NCBI GenBank assembly: GCA_937894355.1
Contig: CALCRD010000433.1
Location: 1-22,379, forward strand
Length of the DNA: 22,379 nt
Reading direction: 5' to 3'
Origin: an uncultured Bacillus sp.
Lineage (GTDB): Bacteria > Bacillota > Bacilli > Bacillales > Cytobacillaceae
A program made the position numbers and the translations under genes. This document shows, in pieces, positions 1-6,504 of the stretch. The notes below the pieces were generated by a model. The model was not told the DNA's origin. It did not search any database and saw nothing but the letters and a program-made list of their open reading frames with translations. Positions within the stretch are counted from its first letter, which is position 1, and the number at the start of each line of letters is the position of its first letter.

Positions 1-72
1 AAGTTTATTAGTTTCAACGCCTGCACACTCGTATCTTAAGTTACCTTTACCAATCAATTCATATATTAACAT
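1..72 (-). CDS. Possible 5' end of a hypothetical protein (runs off the left edge)
   Basis: An open frame begins at an ATG (complement of 70-72) and stays open to the left edge, giving 24 residues starting MLIYELIGKGNLRYECAG. The composition looks protein-like, but the ribosome binding site is weak and there is too little sequence to name a family. It lies downstream, in the minus direction, of the repeat at 110-172, matching the gene/repeat alternation seen further right. It may instead be a chance open frame. Confidence 0.3.
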   Translation of the reverse strand, partial: MLIYELIGKGNLRYECAGVETNKL

Positions 73-109
73 AAATATCCATTTTTTTATTAAGTATTAT
101 TCCAGATAA

Positions 110-172
110 GGGTCCTAAAATGAAAATAAGCGCTTATCCTTGCTAGAGGAAAGCGCCCGATTGCGGAATAGT
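110..172. repeat. Hairpin repeat, GCGCCCGATTG family, copy 1
   Basis: The copy starts GGTCCTAAAATGAAAA and ends GCGCCCGATTGCGGAATAGT. Between these, GCGCTT and AAAGCGC arms enclose a TCCT/AGGA inner stem, so it can fold as a hairpin. It sits just beyond the stop of the CPBP gene. It is one of the two best-preserved copies in the window. Confidence 0.7.
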
Positions 173-259
173 GGAAAATGAGATAAAGTTGCAAGAATAC
201 CCTATGTATTTTACTAAAGTACCAATAGATTAAGTATAATCCTTCACAAAAATTAGTGG

Positions 260-919
260 TTAAATGATGCTAAGAAAAAAGTTGTGAAATGCGTGAACCA
301 GAACAACAGACCACAATGAACCAGTTTTCTTAAAAATAAAACCAAATAGTAACCCAATGAAAAAAACATAAATATGACTACCAAAATGAAAAATTATATC
401 ATTATAAATCCAAATTGGATAATGTATAACTAAAAATAATAGAGCTGTAATTACGTTCGACTTCCAAAAAGCCAATCTTTTATTCAGCTCTTGCAATATT
501 AAACCTCTAAATACAATTTCTTCAGCAAGTCCTGCCATAATAAAAGTATTAAGATAATCATCAAAGGATAATGAGAATTGAAATGATGCGTCATTAAAGA
601 TGAATGCTTCTAAAATTAAACAAATACCTAACAGTAGCGAGATTGCTAGTCCCAAAAAAAAACCTTTCTTAACATTGCCGTTCATTTTTAAATAACTGAT
701 TGGATTAGCACATAAATAATAGTTTATGAATAACCAAACTGGAACTATCCAAATAACGCTTTTAACAAACGCTTCTAATAAAGGGGATAATATTTCACCG
801 AACAAATAAATGTATTCTATTAACCATAATTCTTTAATTGTCCAAACTAAATAAAATAAGAATAGACCTCCTACCATTAAATTTAAATTATTTACTTTTG
901 CCCTATTTGCGACATTCAA
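260..919 (-). CDS. CPBP family (CAAX-like) intramembrane metalloprotease homologue
   Basis: This is a multi-spanning membrane protein with the hallmarks of the CPBP/Abi family: the motif AEEIVFRG (paired Glu plus Arg), then a hydrophobic segment with His (FLVIHYPIW), and a C-terminal HAFHNF. These residues form the metal and catalytic site in the family, which includes CAAX-type prenyl proteases and bacteriocin self-immunity proteins. The start is chosen at a TTG (complement of 917-919), 8 bases after a GAAGGG ribosome binding site, giving 219 residues. The frame is open to an ATG at 1009, but that start has no binding site and would add about 30 residues unlike the family. The substrate is unknown. 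It stands alone between two hairpin repeats. Confidence 0.8.
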   Translation of the reverse strand: MNVANRAKVNNLNLMVGGLFLFYLVWTIKELWLIEYIYLFGEILSPLLEAFVKSVIWIVPVWLFINYYLCANPISYLKMNGNVKKGFFLGLAISLLLGICLILEAFIFNDASFQFSLSFDDYLNTFIMAGLAEEIVFRGLILQELNKRLAFWKSNVITALLFLVIHYPIWIYNDIIFHFGSHIYVFFIGLLFGFIFKKTGSLWSVVLVHAFHNFFLSII

Positions 920-1027
920 TATTAATACCCTTCTTTCCCCTGGTTTTCTTCTTAATACGATTAAAACAGATATAAGTTCCATTTTTTTACACAAAAATCC
1001 AATGTACATTTTGTGTAATTCAAGATA

Positions 1028-1089
1028 ATGGCTCTAAAATGCAAAACGAGCGCCAATTCTTCAAGAATGGCGCCCGTTTGCTGAATAGT
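1028..1089. repeat. Hairpin repeat, GCGCCCGATTG family, copy 2
   Basis: It starts ATGGCTCTAAAATGCAAA and ends GCGCCCGTTTGCTGAATAGT. The arms GCGCC-ATTCTT and AAGAAT-GGCGC form a near-perfect 11-bp stem with one bulged A. It fills the gap between the CPBP gene and the next minus-strand gene. Confidence 0.7.
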
Positions 1090-1149
1090 AAAATTAGACT
1101 TTTTTAGAATAAAGCACCTAATATAGAGACAACAAATATTATTAATTAG

Positions 1150-1608
1150 TTAAAGAATGGGCGGTAGAACCATTAAACCCATCCAGATGATAATGGACCC
1201 CGTAAACATTATATAAATTAGCTTTACATTCTTCATGTAGGAACCAATTAAAAAGAAAAGTAGTCCACCAATGAGAAGGATGTAAAACGGACCACTTAAC
1301 AAAGGAGCTTGAAAATAATAAGTAGCATAAAAATAGGAAAAAAGAATGACCAACAATAAAATATGTAAATATATTAATTTTGGTAATAGCTTTAGTAGTA
1401 GAAAAAAAACAAGATACAAAATTGCACCAGTGATAAATATTATGGGAAAACCAAAATACCGGAAATCTGAAAAAGGAATATAGAATGGATATTGATAGGA
1501 TGTTTCCTCGGCATTTCCAAAAATGCCACTACATAAATAAATGTAAATGAATAATACTGAGCTTCCGAATATATAAGACAATACTGAACTTTTTAAGCTT
1601 TTATTCAT
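1150..1608 (-). CDS. Hypothetical four- to five-helix membrane protein
   Basis: The product has 152 residues, mostly hydrophobic. Segments look membrane-spanning near residues 8-26, 50-75, 78-95, 103-122 and 128-148, with basic connectors (KLLPKL, SYMKNVK). The ATG start has a GGAG ribosome binding site 10 bases upstream. No catalytic motif is visible and the family is not recognised. It is monocistronic, with a hairpin repeat on each side. A role as an integral membrane protein is all that can be supported. Confidence 0.65.
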   Translation of the reverse strand: MNKSLKSSVLSYIFGSSVLFIYIYLCSGIFGNAEETSYQYPFYIPFSDFRYFGFPIIFITGAILYLVFFLLLKLLPKLIYLHILLLVILFSYFYATYYFQAPLLSGPFYILLIGGLLFFLIGSYMKNVKLIYIMFTGSIIIWMGLMVLPPIL

Positions 1609-1810
1609 GTTCTTTCATCTCCAACTTGCATCATTGTTTTTTAGGCTATTTCTAGTAGGACCCTCCTAACCAAATATATAATGATCATTAAAATATTTTG
1701 AAAATTATACTAATTCCGATATTTACATAATATCTTGAATATCTCTACATTTGTAGATAACAAAATGGCATATCTATGACATTCATAAATATGTAAATAA
1801 TCGCTGAAAT

Positions 1811-1906
1811 GAACCTTAAATAAAATGGGTGAGCTGTTTACACCAGCACACCCAAAAAGAAAAATGACCACTAATCCTTTTGAAAAGCGCCCGATTGCTT
1901 AATTAT
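1811..1906. repeat. Hairpin repeat, GCGCCCGATTG family, copy 3 with internal insertion
   Basis: The right end, GCGCCCGATTGCTTAATTAT, matches the family, and the left end AACCTTAAATAAAATGG is a diverged version of the common left flank. An extra hairpin (TGGGTG-A-GCTG / CAGC-A-CACCCA) lies inside it. It sits in the 338-bp gap 1609-1946, in which nothing else was recognised. Confidence 0.55.
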
Positions 1907-1946
1907 GAATATAGTCTCTTTTTATTACTTTAAGAAACCTCTATTG

Positions 1947-2126
1947 TTACTTTTTAAAAATGGATGTGTTTTCAATACGAATAGAATTAACCTCTCCACA
2001 TTCTAAACAAAATGTATATATTTTATTAGAACCACTCCATGACAAATTGTTTGGTTTTATTGGCACATAATCTGTACCTTCTGCAAATTCCGTATTTCCA
2101 CATTTAACACACTTTTTGTTTTCCAT
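1947..2126 (-). CDS. Small zinc-ribbon protein
   Basis: A 59-residue frame begins with ATG (complement of 2124-2126) behind an AAAGGGG ribosome binding site. It carries two CxxC knuckles: CVKCG at residues 6-10 and CLECG at 40-44, about 30 residues apart, as in zinc-ribbon folds. The C terminus is basic. Many such small proteins exist in bacilli without assigned function; a nucleic-acid or protein-binding role is inferred from the fold only. It is monocistronic between two hairpin repeats. Confidence 0.7.
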   Translation of the reverse strand: MENKKCVKCGNTEFAEGTDYVPIKPNNLSWSGSNKIYTFCLECGEVNSIRIENTSIFKK

Positions 2127-2252
2127 ACCAATTCCCCTTTATGTATGTTCAATATTTAACCTTGCGACCCATAAATTTATACGATTAAACTAGGAATAGG
2201 TTCCAAAAATTTCTATTAAACCAGAATTAAATCATTTCCATTTATTATAGAA

Positions 2253-2308
2253 TTGGCCTGAAATGAAAACAGACGCATATCTTAATGAAATGCGCCCTTA
2301 TATTGAAG
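2253..2308. repeat. Hairpin repeat, GCGCCCGATTG family, copy 4
   Basis: It starts TTGGCCTGAAATGAAAAC. The arms GACGCAT and ATGCGCC pair around a short AT-rich loop. The right end (GCGCCCTTATATTGAAGA) is diverged from the family core. It lies just downstream of the next minus-strand gene. Confidence 0.55.
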
Positions 2309-2325
2309 AACTTGTAAAAAGTGAA

Positions 2326-2526
2326 TTATTCTTTCTTTTTAATCATGCTTATTAAGTAAAACATTTGTGAAATCAAAAATGAGAGAAGAATAACAATGAT
2401 CGTTCCGACCGTGTAAACTGCATCCTCTGCTGGGTCACCTCCACCCATAAACACAGATCCCAAAATAAAAAAGAGAATTAGACTTATCATTATAGTTAAA
2501 AAGAAAATACTAATGTACTTTACCAT
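2326..2526 (-). CDS. Small two-helix membrane protein
   Basis: The product has 66 residues: a hydrophobic helix at about 4-27, a short acidic loop (GGGDPAEDA), a second helix at about 38-60 and a basic C-terminal IKKKE. The ATG follows an AGAAGGG / AAGGTGG purine stretch. The family is not recognised. It is monocistronic, with family repeats on both sides. Confidence 0.55.
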   Translation of the reverse strand: MVKYISIFFLTIMISLILFFILGSVFMGGGDPAEDAVYTVGTIIVILLSFLISQMFYLISMIKKKE

Positions 2527-2552
2527 ACCACCTTAATCCCTTCTTTCTGAAA

Positions 2553-2616
2553 AACCTTAATTCACCCTTCGGATAGTCCATTTTTGTTCAATTGTTGCGC
2601 CCGATTGTGGAAGATC
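2553..2616. repeat. Hairpin repeat, GCGCCCGATTG family, copy 5 (weak left half)
   Basis: The core GCGCCCGATTGTGGAAGAT at 2597-2615 is well kept. The left half (AACCTTAATTCACCC) is only loosely similar to the other copies and no strong stem is evident. It occupies the gap upstream of the 66-residue gene. Confidence 0.5.
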
Positions 2617-2698
2617 AAAAGAATTGTCTTGTTTAACTAACCTTTACTGGGAAAACAAAAATACCCTGCTCGATACTAGAAGTAGAGGCACTATTAAA

Positions 2699-2992
2699 TT
2701 AACCAATCATGATAATAATCCCATAAATGAAAACAATTATAGGAAAAATAATAAACACCATATTGAATAGTTGTAAAAATCTTAACAAAACATTTAACTT
2801 TACTTCTGCAAATTTTTTAATATATATGAAGGAAATCAATCCTGTTATAGGTGTAAAGAAACCAGTTATTCCGTAATTCGGATCAGAAGCATCGCTCAAC
2901 TCTTCAATAAGAAAAGCTGAAAATAAAAGATTGATAACGAAGAATAACAATGGAAAAAGTATATTTATTTTTTTATGTGTTATTGTAGCCAA
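2699..2992 (-). CDS. Small membrane protein, third gene of the padR operon
   Basis: The product has 97 residues with hydrophobic segments at about 10-29, 44-58 and 72-96, so probably three helices. The start is a TTG (complement of 2990-2992), 8 bases after a GGAGG ribosome binding site. It begins 24 bases downstream of the HAAS-domain gene on the same strand, so it is very likely co-transcribed and may act with that membrane protein. No family is recognised. Confidence 0.6.
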   Translation of the reverse strand: MATITHKKINILFPLLFFVINLLFSAFLIEELSDASDPNYGITGFFTPITGLISFIYIKKFAEVKLNVLLRFLQLFNMVFIIFPIIVFIYGIIIMIG

Positions 2993-3016
2993 TTAAACAT
3001 CCTCCACTTTCCTATT

Positions 3017-3670
3017 TTATTTAACCGTAGTTCTATTATATTCATTCTTATTACGAACAAAAAGAAAGGTAAACAGCTGCCTTGAAATGATATACGCAAA
3101 AGCTCCAATTGGTATGGCAAACAAATCCGCCCATAAGCCTTCTTTATAATTTTCAGGATTATTTAATAGCGAAAATGACAACAATGTACTTAATAAAAGT
3201 GTTGGTACCATAAAGAAAAACCAAGGATTTGTAAAATATTTTGATTTGGAGACAGAGATAAAAGATTCATAAAAAATCTCTGCAACACCTGCAAAAAGGG
3301 CAACAAGTAGCATTCCCGTTACTACACTGTATGTTGGTAAAGAGTTTTTAAACTCTGGATGATAATATTCCATTATAGAATAGGATGCAATACATAAAAT
3401 TATCGTTACAAAAACAACATTCCACAAATACCGAATCACTTTGTAAAACGGAAAAATAGCTTTTTTTATTTCCCAATTCAATTCGCTTTCAGATCCAAAG
3501 GATTGAATCGCATGAAAAACGGCTTCATCCTTAGAATTGCCTTTTATAATAAGTTCTTTGACATGTTCATTAAGATGAGATATTAGCTCTTCTTTAAAGT
3601 CTTCCTTTTCTTGTTCTTTCATTGGTAGATCTGAAACAATTGATTTTACAAAGGACTCGATTTCTTTCAA
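3017..3670 (-). CDS. HAAS-domain membrane protein (PadR partner)
   Basis: The product has 217 residues. The N-terminal 60 residues are soluble and helical, with the pattern of a HAAS / DUF1700-like domain (DLPMKEQEKEDFKEELISHL, then a DEAV...AIQSFG end). About four membrane helices follow at roughly 80-98, 113-132, 150-168 and 182-200. In Firmicutes such proteins are typically encoded directly after a PadR regulator and are thought to be part of envelope-stress or sporulation-type signalling. The TTG start overlaps the padR stop (shared TTGA) and has a GGAGGGG ribosome binding site, indicating translational coupling. The exact signal is unknown. Confidence 0.75.
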   Translation of the reverse strand: MKEIESFVKSIVSDLPMKEQEKEDFKEELISHLNEHVKELIIKGNSKDEAVFHAIQSFGSESELNWEIKKAIFPFYKVIRYLWNVVFVTIILCIASYSIMEYYHPEFKNSLPTYSVVTGMLLVALFAGVAEIFYESFISVSKSKYFTNPWFFFMVPTLLLSTLLSFSLLNNPENYKEGLWADLFAIPIGAFAYIISRQLFTFLFVRNKNEYNRTTVK

Positions 3671-3993
3671 GAGAACCCCTCCAATGTTTTTTCAATTAAC
3701 TGATTGATTTGTTTCCAATTACTTAGTTTTTCTTTAAGAATCTTACGTCCTGTTTCGGTAATGGAATAATATTTCCTCCTGCTTCCATCCAGCCCCTGAC
3801 TCCAGTAGGATGAGACGCATTCTTTGTTCTCCAACCTTTTTAATGCAGGATACAATGTTCCTTCATTCATATGGTATTTTTCATTGCTTAATATTCGTAG
3901 TTTTTTCGTCATTTCATAGCCATAGCAATCAGCTTCAGCTAATAGGGATAGTAATAAAATCTCAATACTACCTTTAAGCAGCTCTCTATCCAT
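3667..3993 (-). CDS. PadR family transcriptional regulator
   Basis: The product has 108 residues starting MDRELLKGSIEILLLSLL, the classic PadR N terminus. The winged-helix body has the diagnostic NEGTLYPALKRLE and the wing SRRKYYSITETGRKIL. The ATG at 3993 is chosen because it has a strong GGAGG ribosome binding site; the frame is open to 4050, but that start has none. PadR proteins repress neighbouring genes and often themselves, releasing DNA on binding a ligand or partner. Here it leads a three-gene operon with a HAAS-domain membrane protein and a small membrane protein. A promoter overlapped by an inverted repeat lies immediately upstream. Confidence 0.88.
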   Translation of the reverse strand: MDRELLKGSIEILLLSLLAEADCYGYEMTKKLRILSNEKYHMNEGTLYPALKRLENKECVSSYWSQGLDGSRRKYYSITETGRKILKEKLSNWKQINQLIEKTLEGFS

Positions 3994-4018
3994 GAATTCA
4001 CCTCCAAGTATTTCCAAT

Positions 4019-4054
4019 AACATTGTATAACGATGTACGTAGTAAAGCAATGTT
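4019..4054 (-). promoter_or_regulatory. padR operon promoter with candidate autoregulatory operator
   Basis: On the minus strand TTGCTT (4050-4045) and TACAAT (4027-4022) are separated by 17 bases, a good sigma-A promoter. The 7-bp arms AACATTG (4019-4025) and CAATGTT (4048-4054) form an inverted repeat that spans both hexamers. A PadR dimer bound here would block the promoter; that is inference from position. Confidence 0.55.
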
Positions 4055-4166
4055 AAAAGCCAAAAGTATTTAAATCTACATCTATAAACTTTTAAAGTTT
4101 TTTCTTTGATGTTTATACCTATTTTCTCACATAGATAAATATTATTTTGGCAGATTTCACTTCACA

Positions 4167-4206
4167 ACAAAATAAAAGCTGTCAAAAATGACAGCTTTTA
4201 TTTTGT
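4167..4206. terminator. Perfect 18-bp hairpin, bidirectional-terminator-like
   Basis: The arms ACAAAATAAAAGCTGTCA and TGACAGCTTTTATTTTGT are exactly complementary around an AAAA loop. The A-rich and T-rich outer parts give a U tract on either strand. No convincing gene ends here. The 528-bp gap 3994-4521 also holds the padR promoter, hairpin repeat copy 6, two GTTAGTTTAAGTG-family copies and the first direct repeat. Confidence 0.6.
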
Positions 4207-4256
4207 AAGCTCCCCATTCAATAAATAAGGAAAAAGTAAAACCTTCTTATAGCTTC

Positions 4257-4312
4257 GCCCCCCTAAAATGAATTACCTCTAATCCTTGTTTAAAAAAAGC
4301 GCCCGATAGTTT
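4257..4312. repeat. Hairpin repeat, GCGCCCGATTG family, copy 6
   Basis: It starts CCCTAAAATGAATTACC, continues through CTAATCCTTGTTT (shared with copy 3) and ends GCGCCCGATAG. Its right end runs directly into a copy of the GTTAGTTTAAGTG repeat family. Confidence 0.6.
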
Positions 4313-4333
4313 AAGTGCTATACTTCACAAACT
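4305..4333. repeat. GTTAGTTTAAGTG-family repeat, copy a
   Basis: The sequence GATAGTTTAAGTG followed by CTATACTTCACAAAC matches the copy at 5861-5892. The AAGTG and CTTCAC parts can pair into a short hairpin. Confidence 0.45.
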
Positions 4334-4425
4334 TGAAACTCTTGTTCAATTTTACAGGAATGTTGCCCCTTTACTTCAATAAGAAGTTCAATAAAAAGGC
4401 ATCAATCCTTCTTGGATCAAAACCC

Positions 4426-4454
4426 CTGTTAGTTTATGTGTAATTTCTTCCAAA
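4426..4454. repeat. GTTAGTTTAAGTG-family repeat, copy b (diverged)
   Basis: CTGTTAGTTTATGTGTAATT followed by TCTTCCAAA is a diverged version of the copies at 4305 and 5861. It lies within the upstream region of the orphan gene at 4522. Confidence 0.4.
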
Positions 4455-4473
4455 CGTATGATATTATACAAGC

Positions 4474-4496
4474 AAATTACAATTTGTCGGTGAGTT
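4474..4496 (+). repeat. 23-bp direct repeat, left copy, flanking the orphan gene
   Basis: AAATTACAATTTG then TCGGTGAGTT matches 5741-5763 at 21 of 23 bases in the same orientation. It ends 25 bases before the TTG start of the orphan gene. Confidence 0.65.
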
Positions 4497-4521
4497 TGAA
4501 ATTTAGAAAGGAGATTTTGAT

Positions 4522-5742
4522 TTGGACAATAAAGACAACTTATTGAAAGTGTTAGATGATAAATATGGTATATCAATTGCACCAGTAGAAGATTCTGAAG
4601 AATATGATAGCTATAAAAAGATCAGTGATGATGACTTTGCAAAAATTAATGCCTGCTTTCAAAATGTTCCATTAAAAAGCATTAATGATGCCAACTATTA
4701 TTCTGGAACATATAAGGTTGTATATGACAAAGGACTAGGTGTGTTGCAAAGGTCATCAAAAGATCCAAGCTTATTTAGAGCAAATATTGTTGCCCCTGGA
4801 ACAAATAATGAAATTACAGGGCAAGCATTGCTTCAAGAATTAAATCCTTCAGAGATTATATCTAATATATTTAACGTTACTTCTATTGCTACAAACCAAT
4901 ACTTCCTAGCAAGAATTGATAATAAATTAGAATCAGTTGAAAAAATTGCGAATAAAATTCAAAGTTGGCTAGAGATTGATAAAGGAAGTCAGTTATGGGC
5001 AGATGGTGAATATTTAAAAGAAGTACTAGACACACAATATATTTCAAATAATGAATCACTTCGTCAGGCAACACTAGTAAATGTCCAATCTAGAAGGATA
5101 GCAGCTCTAGCTAATATAAAATTATATTATGAGCAATTACAAAATTTAAATTTAAAATCAACAAAAGATAATTTCAAAGAATTAACAGTAAAACTTAATG
5201 AATTTGTAAATTATCTATCTAAATTTTGGTATTCAGTTTATTTATATGAATTGGCATATTATTTAGAAGTCTATCTATCAAATAATACTGAATCTTCTTT
5301 CTTACAAAAAGCAATTTTAGAAATGGAAAAGATTGTTAATATGTATCAAGAAGAATATGACATTTTTAGAGGTTTAATTTATAAATATATTGATGAAGCG
5401 AATGCATTAAAAGTTAATGAACGAACAAAGAAATATGTGAAAAATACAGCAGGTGGTATTATAAACAGTCCCGAGAGCAATCTAATTTTAAAGGGTATCG
5501 GTTTTGTTGGAGGTATGGGTGCTGCCGTATTAATAAACCAAATTAAAACTAAAAAAAATGCTATGAAACAAGAAATAATAGATAAATTGGAATCAGATAT
5601 TAAACCTTTTTCCGATTTAGAACCTTTGAAGTACCAAATTGAAGCAATAAATAATATAGATACTGCTTATAATAAACGTCTTGAATTAATTGTAACCAGT
5701 AATGAAGCATATATAAAATGTGATTCAAGTAGATTAAACTAA
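4522..5742 (+). CDS. Orphan protein of unknown function, helical with one hydrophobic C-terminal segment
   Basis: The product has 406 residues and the family is not recognised. The TTG start follows an AGAAAGGAG ribosome binding site. Residues 1-100 are acidic and look globular. Residues about 105-310 are strongly helical with charged heptad-like stretches (IDNKLESVEKIANKIQSWLE), suggesting coiled coil. Residues 320-341 (LILKGIGFVGGMGAAVLI) form a Gly-rich hydrophobic helix that could insert in a membrane, followed by a basic KTKKNAMK and a helical tail. The gene is very AT-rich and is the only large plus-strand gene in the first 17 kb. A 23-bp direct repeat flanks it exactly, the right copy starting inside the stop codon. 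This suggests acquisition as a unit. A defence or toxin role is possible, but nothing in the sequence proves it. Confidence 0.7.
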   Translation: MDNKDNLLKVLDDKYGISIAPVEDSEEYDSYKKISDDDFAKINACFQNVPLKSINDANYYSGTYKVVYDKGLGVLQRSSKDPSLFRANIVAPGTNNEITGQALLQELNPSEIISNIFNVTSIATNQYFLARIDNKLESVEKIANKIQSWLEIDKGSQLWADGEYLKEVLDTQYISNNESLRQATLVNVQSRRIAALANIKLYYEQLQNLNLKSTKDNFKELTVKLNEFVNYLSKFWYSVYLYELAYYLEVYLSNNTESSFLQKAILEMEKIVNMYQEEYDIFRGLIYKYIDEANALKVNERTKKYVKNTAGGIINSPESNLILKGIGFVGGMGAAVLINQIKTKKNAMKQEIIDKLESDIKPFSDLEPLKYQIEAINNIDTAYNKRLELIVTSNEAYIKCDSSRLN

Positions 5743-5763
5743 ATTCCAATTTATCGGTGAGTT
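5741..5763 (+). repeat. 23-bp direct repeat, right copy, starting in the orphan-gene stop codon
   Basis: AAATTCCAATTTA then TCGGTGAGTT differs from 4474-4496 at two positions. The first two bases are the last two of the TAA stop codon. Confidence 0.65.
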
Positions 5764-5778
5764 AATTTGAAAACACAT

Positions 5779-5806
5779 AAGACACTTCCTCGGTGTCTTT
5801 TTTTTA
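5779..5806 (+). terminator. Rho-independent terminator of the orphan gene
   Basis: The stem AAGACAC / GTGTCTT encloses a TTCCTCG loop and is followed by a run of eight T, 37 bases after the stop codon. Confidence 0.85.
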
Positions 5807-5860
5807 TATCATCGCTAATTTTCCTATTCACAACTAATTGTTATATCTTCCACTAACCTG

Positions 5861-5892
5861 CTCCGTTAGTTTAAGTGAAAAACCTCACAAAT
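5861..5892. repeat. GTTAGTTTAAGTG-family repeat, copy c
   Basis: CTCCGTTAGTTTAAGTG followed by AAAAACCTCACAAATTC is the best-formed copy, with GTG/CAC able to pair. With the copies at 4305 and 4426 it surrounds the orphan gene. The 400-bp gap 5743-6142 otherwise holds a direct repeat, a terminator and hairpin repeat copy 7. Confidence 0.45.
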
Positions 5893-5935
5893 TCTTCACC
5901 CATAACCATTTTCGTAAAATACGTTACTCCATTAA

Positions 5936-5998
5936 ATGGCCCTTATGCTGAATAGGTGCAGTTCCTTTTTCAATATGTGCGCCCGATAATTGAATCAC
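5936..5998. repeat. Hairpin repeat, GCGCCCGATTG family, copy 7
   Basis: It starts ATGGCCCTTATGCTGAATAG, has the arms GTGCA and TGTGC and ends GCGCCCGATAATTGAATCAC. It has the same orientation as the other copies, although the nearest genes here are on the plus strand. Confidence 0.6.
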
Positions 5999-6142
5999 TA
6001 AAAAAAGGTTTAAATTATACAATAAAAGATGTCCAGCCCTGTTCTGCAAAGTATCGATTGCTAAAATTTTACAAAAAGATACATTTAAATGTTAATATTA
6101 AATACAGATTTAGAAAAAATTCAATATAAGGAGATTGTAGAA

Positions 6143-6271
6143 ATGGGGCTTTTCAAAAGTCCACTTTTTTGGCTTACAATTATTGTACTCTTGGGGTTTA
6201 TTGGAGCTTATATGACAGGTGATCAGGAAAAAATTCCACCTTCGAAAATAGTGGAAACAAATGAAAAGTAA
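6143..6271 (+). CDS. Small single-pass membrane protein
   Basis: The product has 42 residues from an ATG preceded by AAGGAG at 8 bases. The frame is open further left to 6089, without a better site. It has a short basic N terminus (MGLFKS), one membrane helix at about residues 7-24 (FWLTIIVLLGFIGAYM) and a polar, charged C-terminal tail. Such small hydrophobic proteins are common in bacilli and often stress- or sporulation-linked, but no function can be assigned. A weak AGCCTT/AAGGCT hairpin lies at 6289-6304. Confidence 0.5.
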   Translation: MGLFKSPLFWLTIIVLLGFIGAYMTGDQEKIPPSKIVETNEK

Positions 6272-6504
6272 TTCCTGAATTAATTGCAAGCCTTCTCCAA
6301 GGCTACTGCAAAATATAGGTGATTTAATACAATCTGATTTTCTCAAATGGATGACAGAGAAAAAGAAGTACACTGCTCTCTTTTTTATGTTGAATCGTTG
6401 ATTGTTTCTTTCTTAAGTTTTACTGCCAAGTAAATAGCTATGTACATATGCAAACTCCGCTCTTTAACCTACCTATGTTCCCTCCCATCCTAGAATGGGG
6501 AGAG

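Noticed and set aside
4388..4582. 64-codon minus-strand frame overlapping the start of the orphan gene
   Set aside because: It overlaps the well-supported plus-strand gene and its ribosome binding site, has no convincing start site of its own, and its sequence looks like antisense of AT-rich DNA.
6110..6373. 87-codon minus-strand frame opposite the small membrane protein
   Set aside because: It has no ribosome binding site, an improbable composition and lies antisense to a better-supported small gene.
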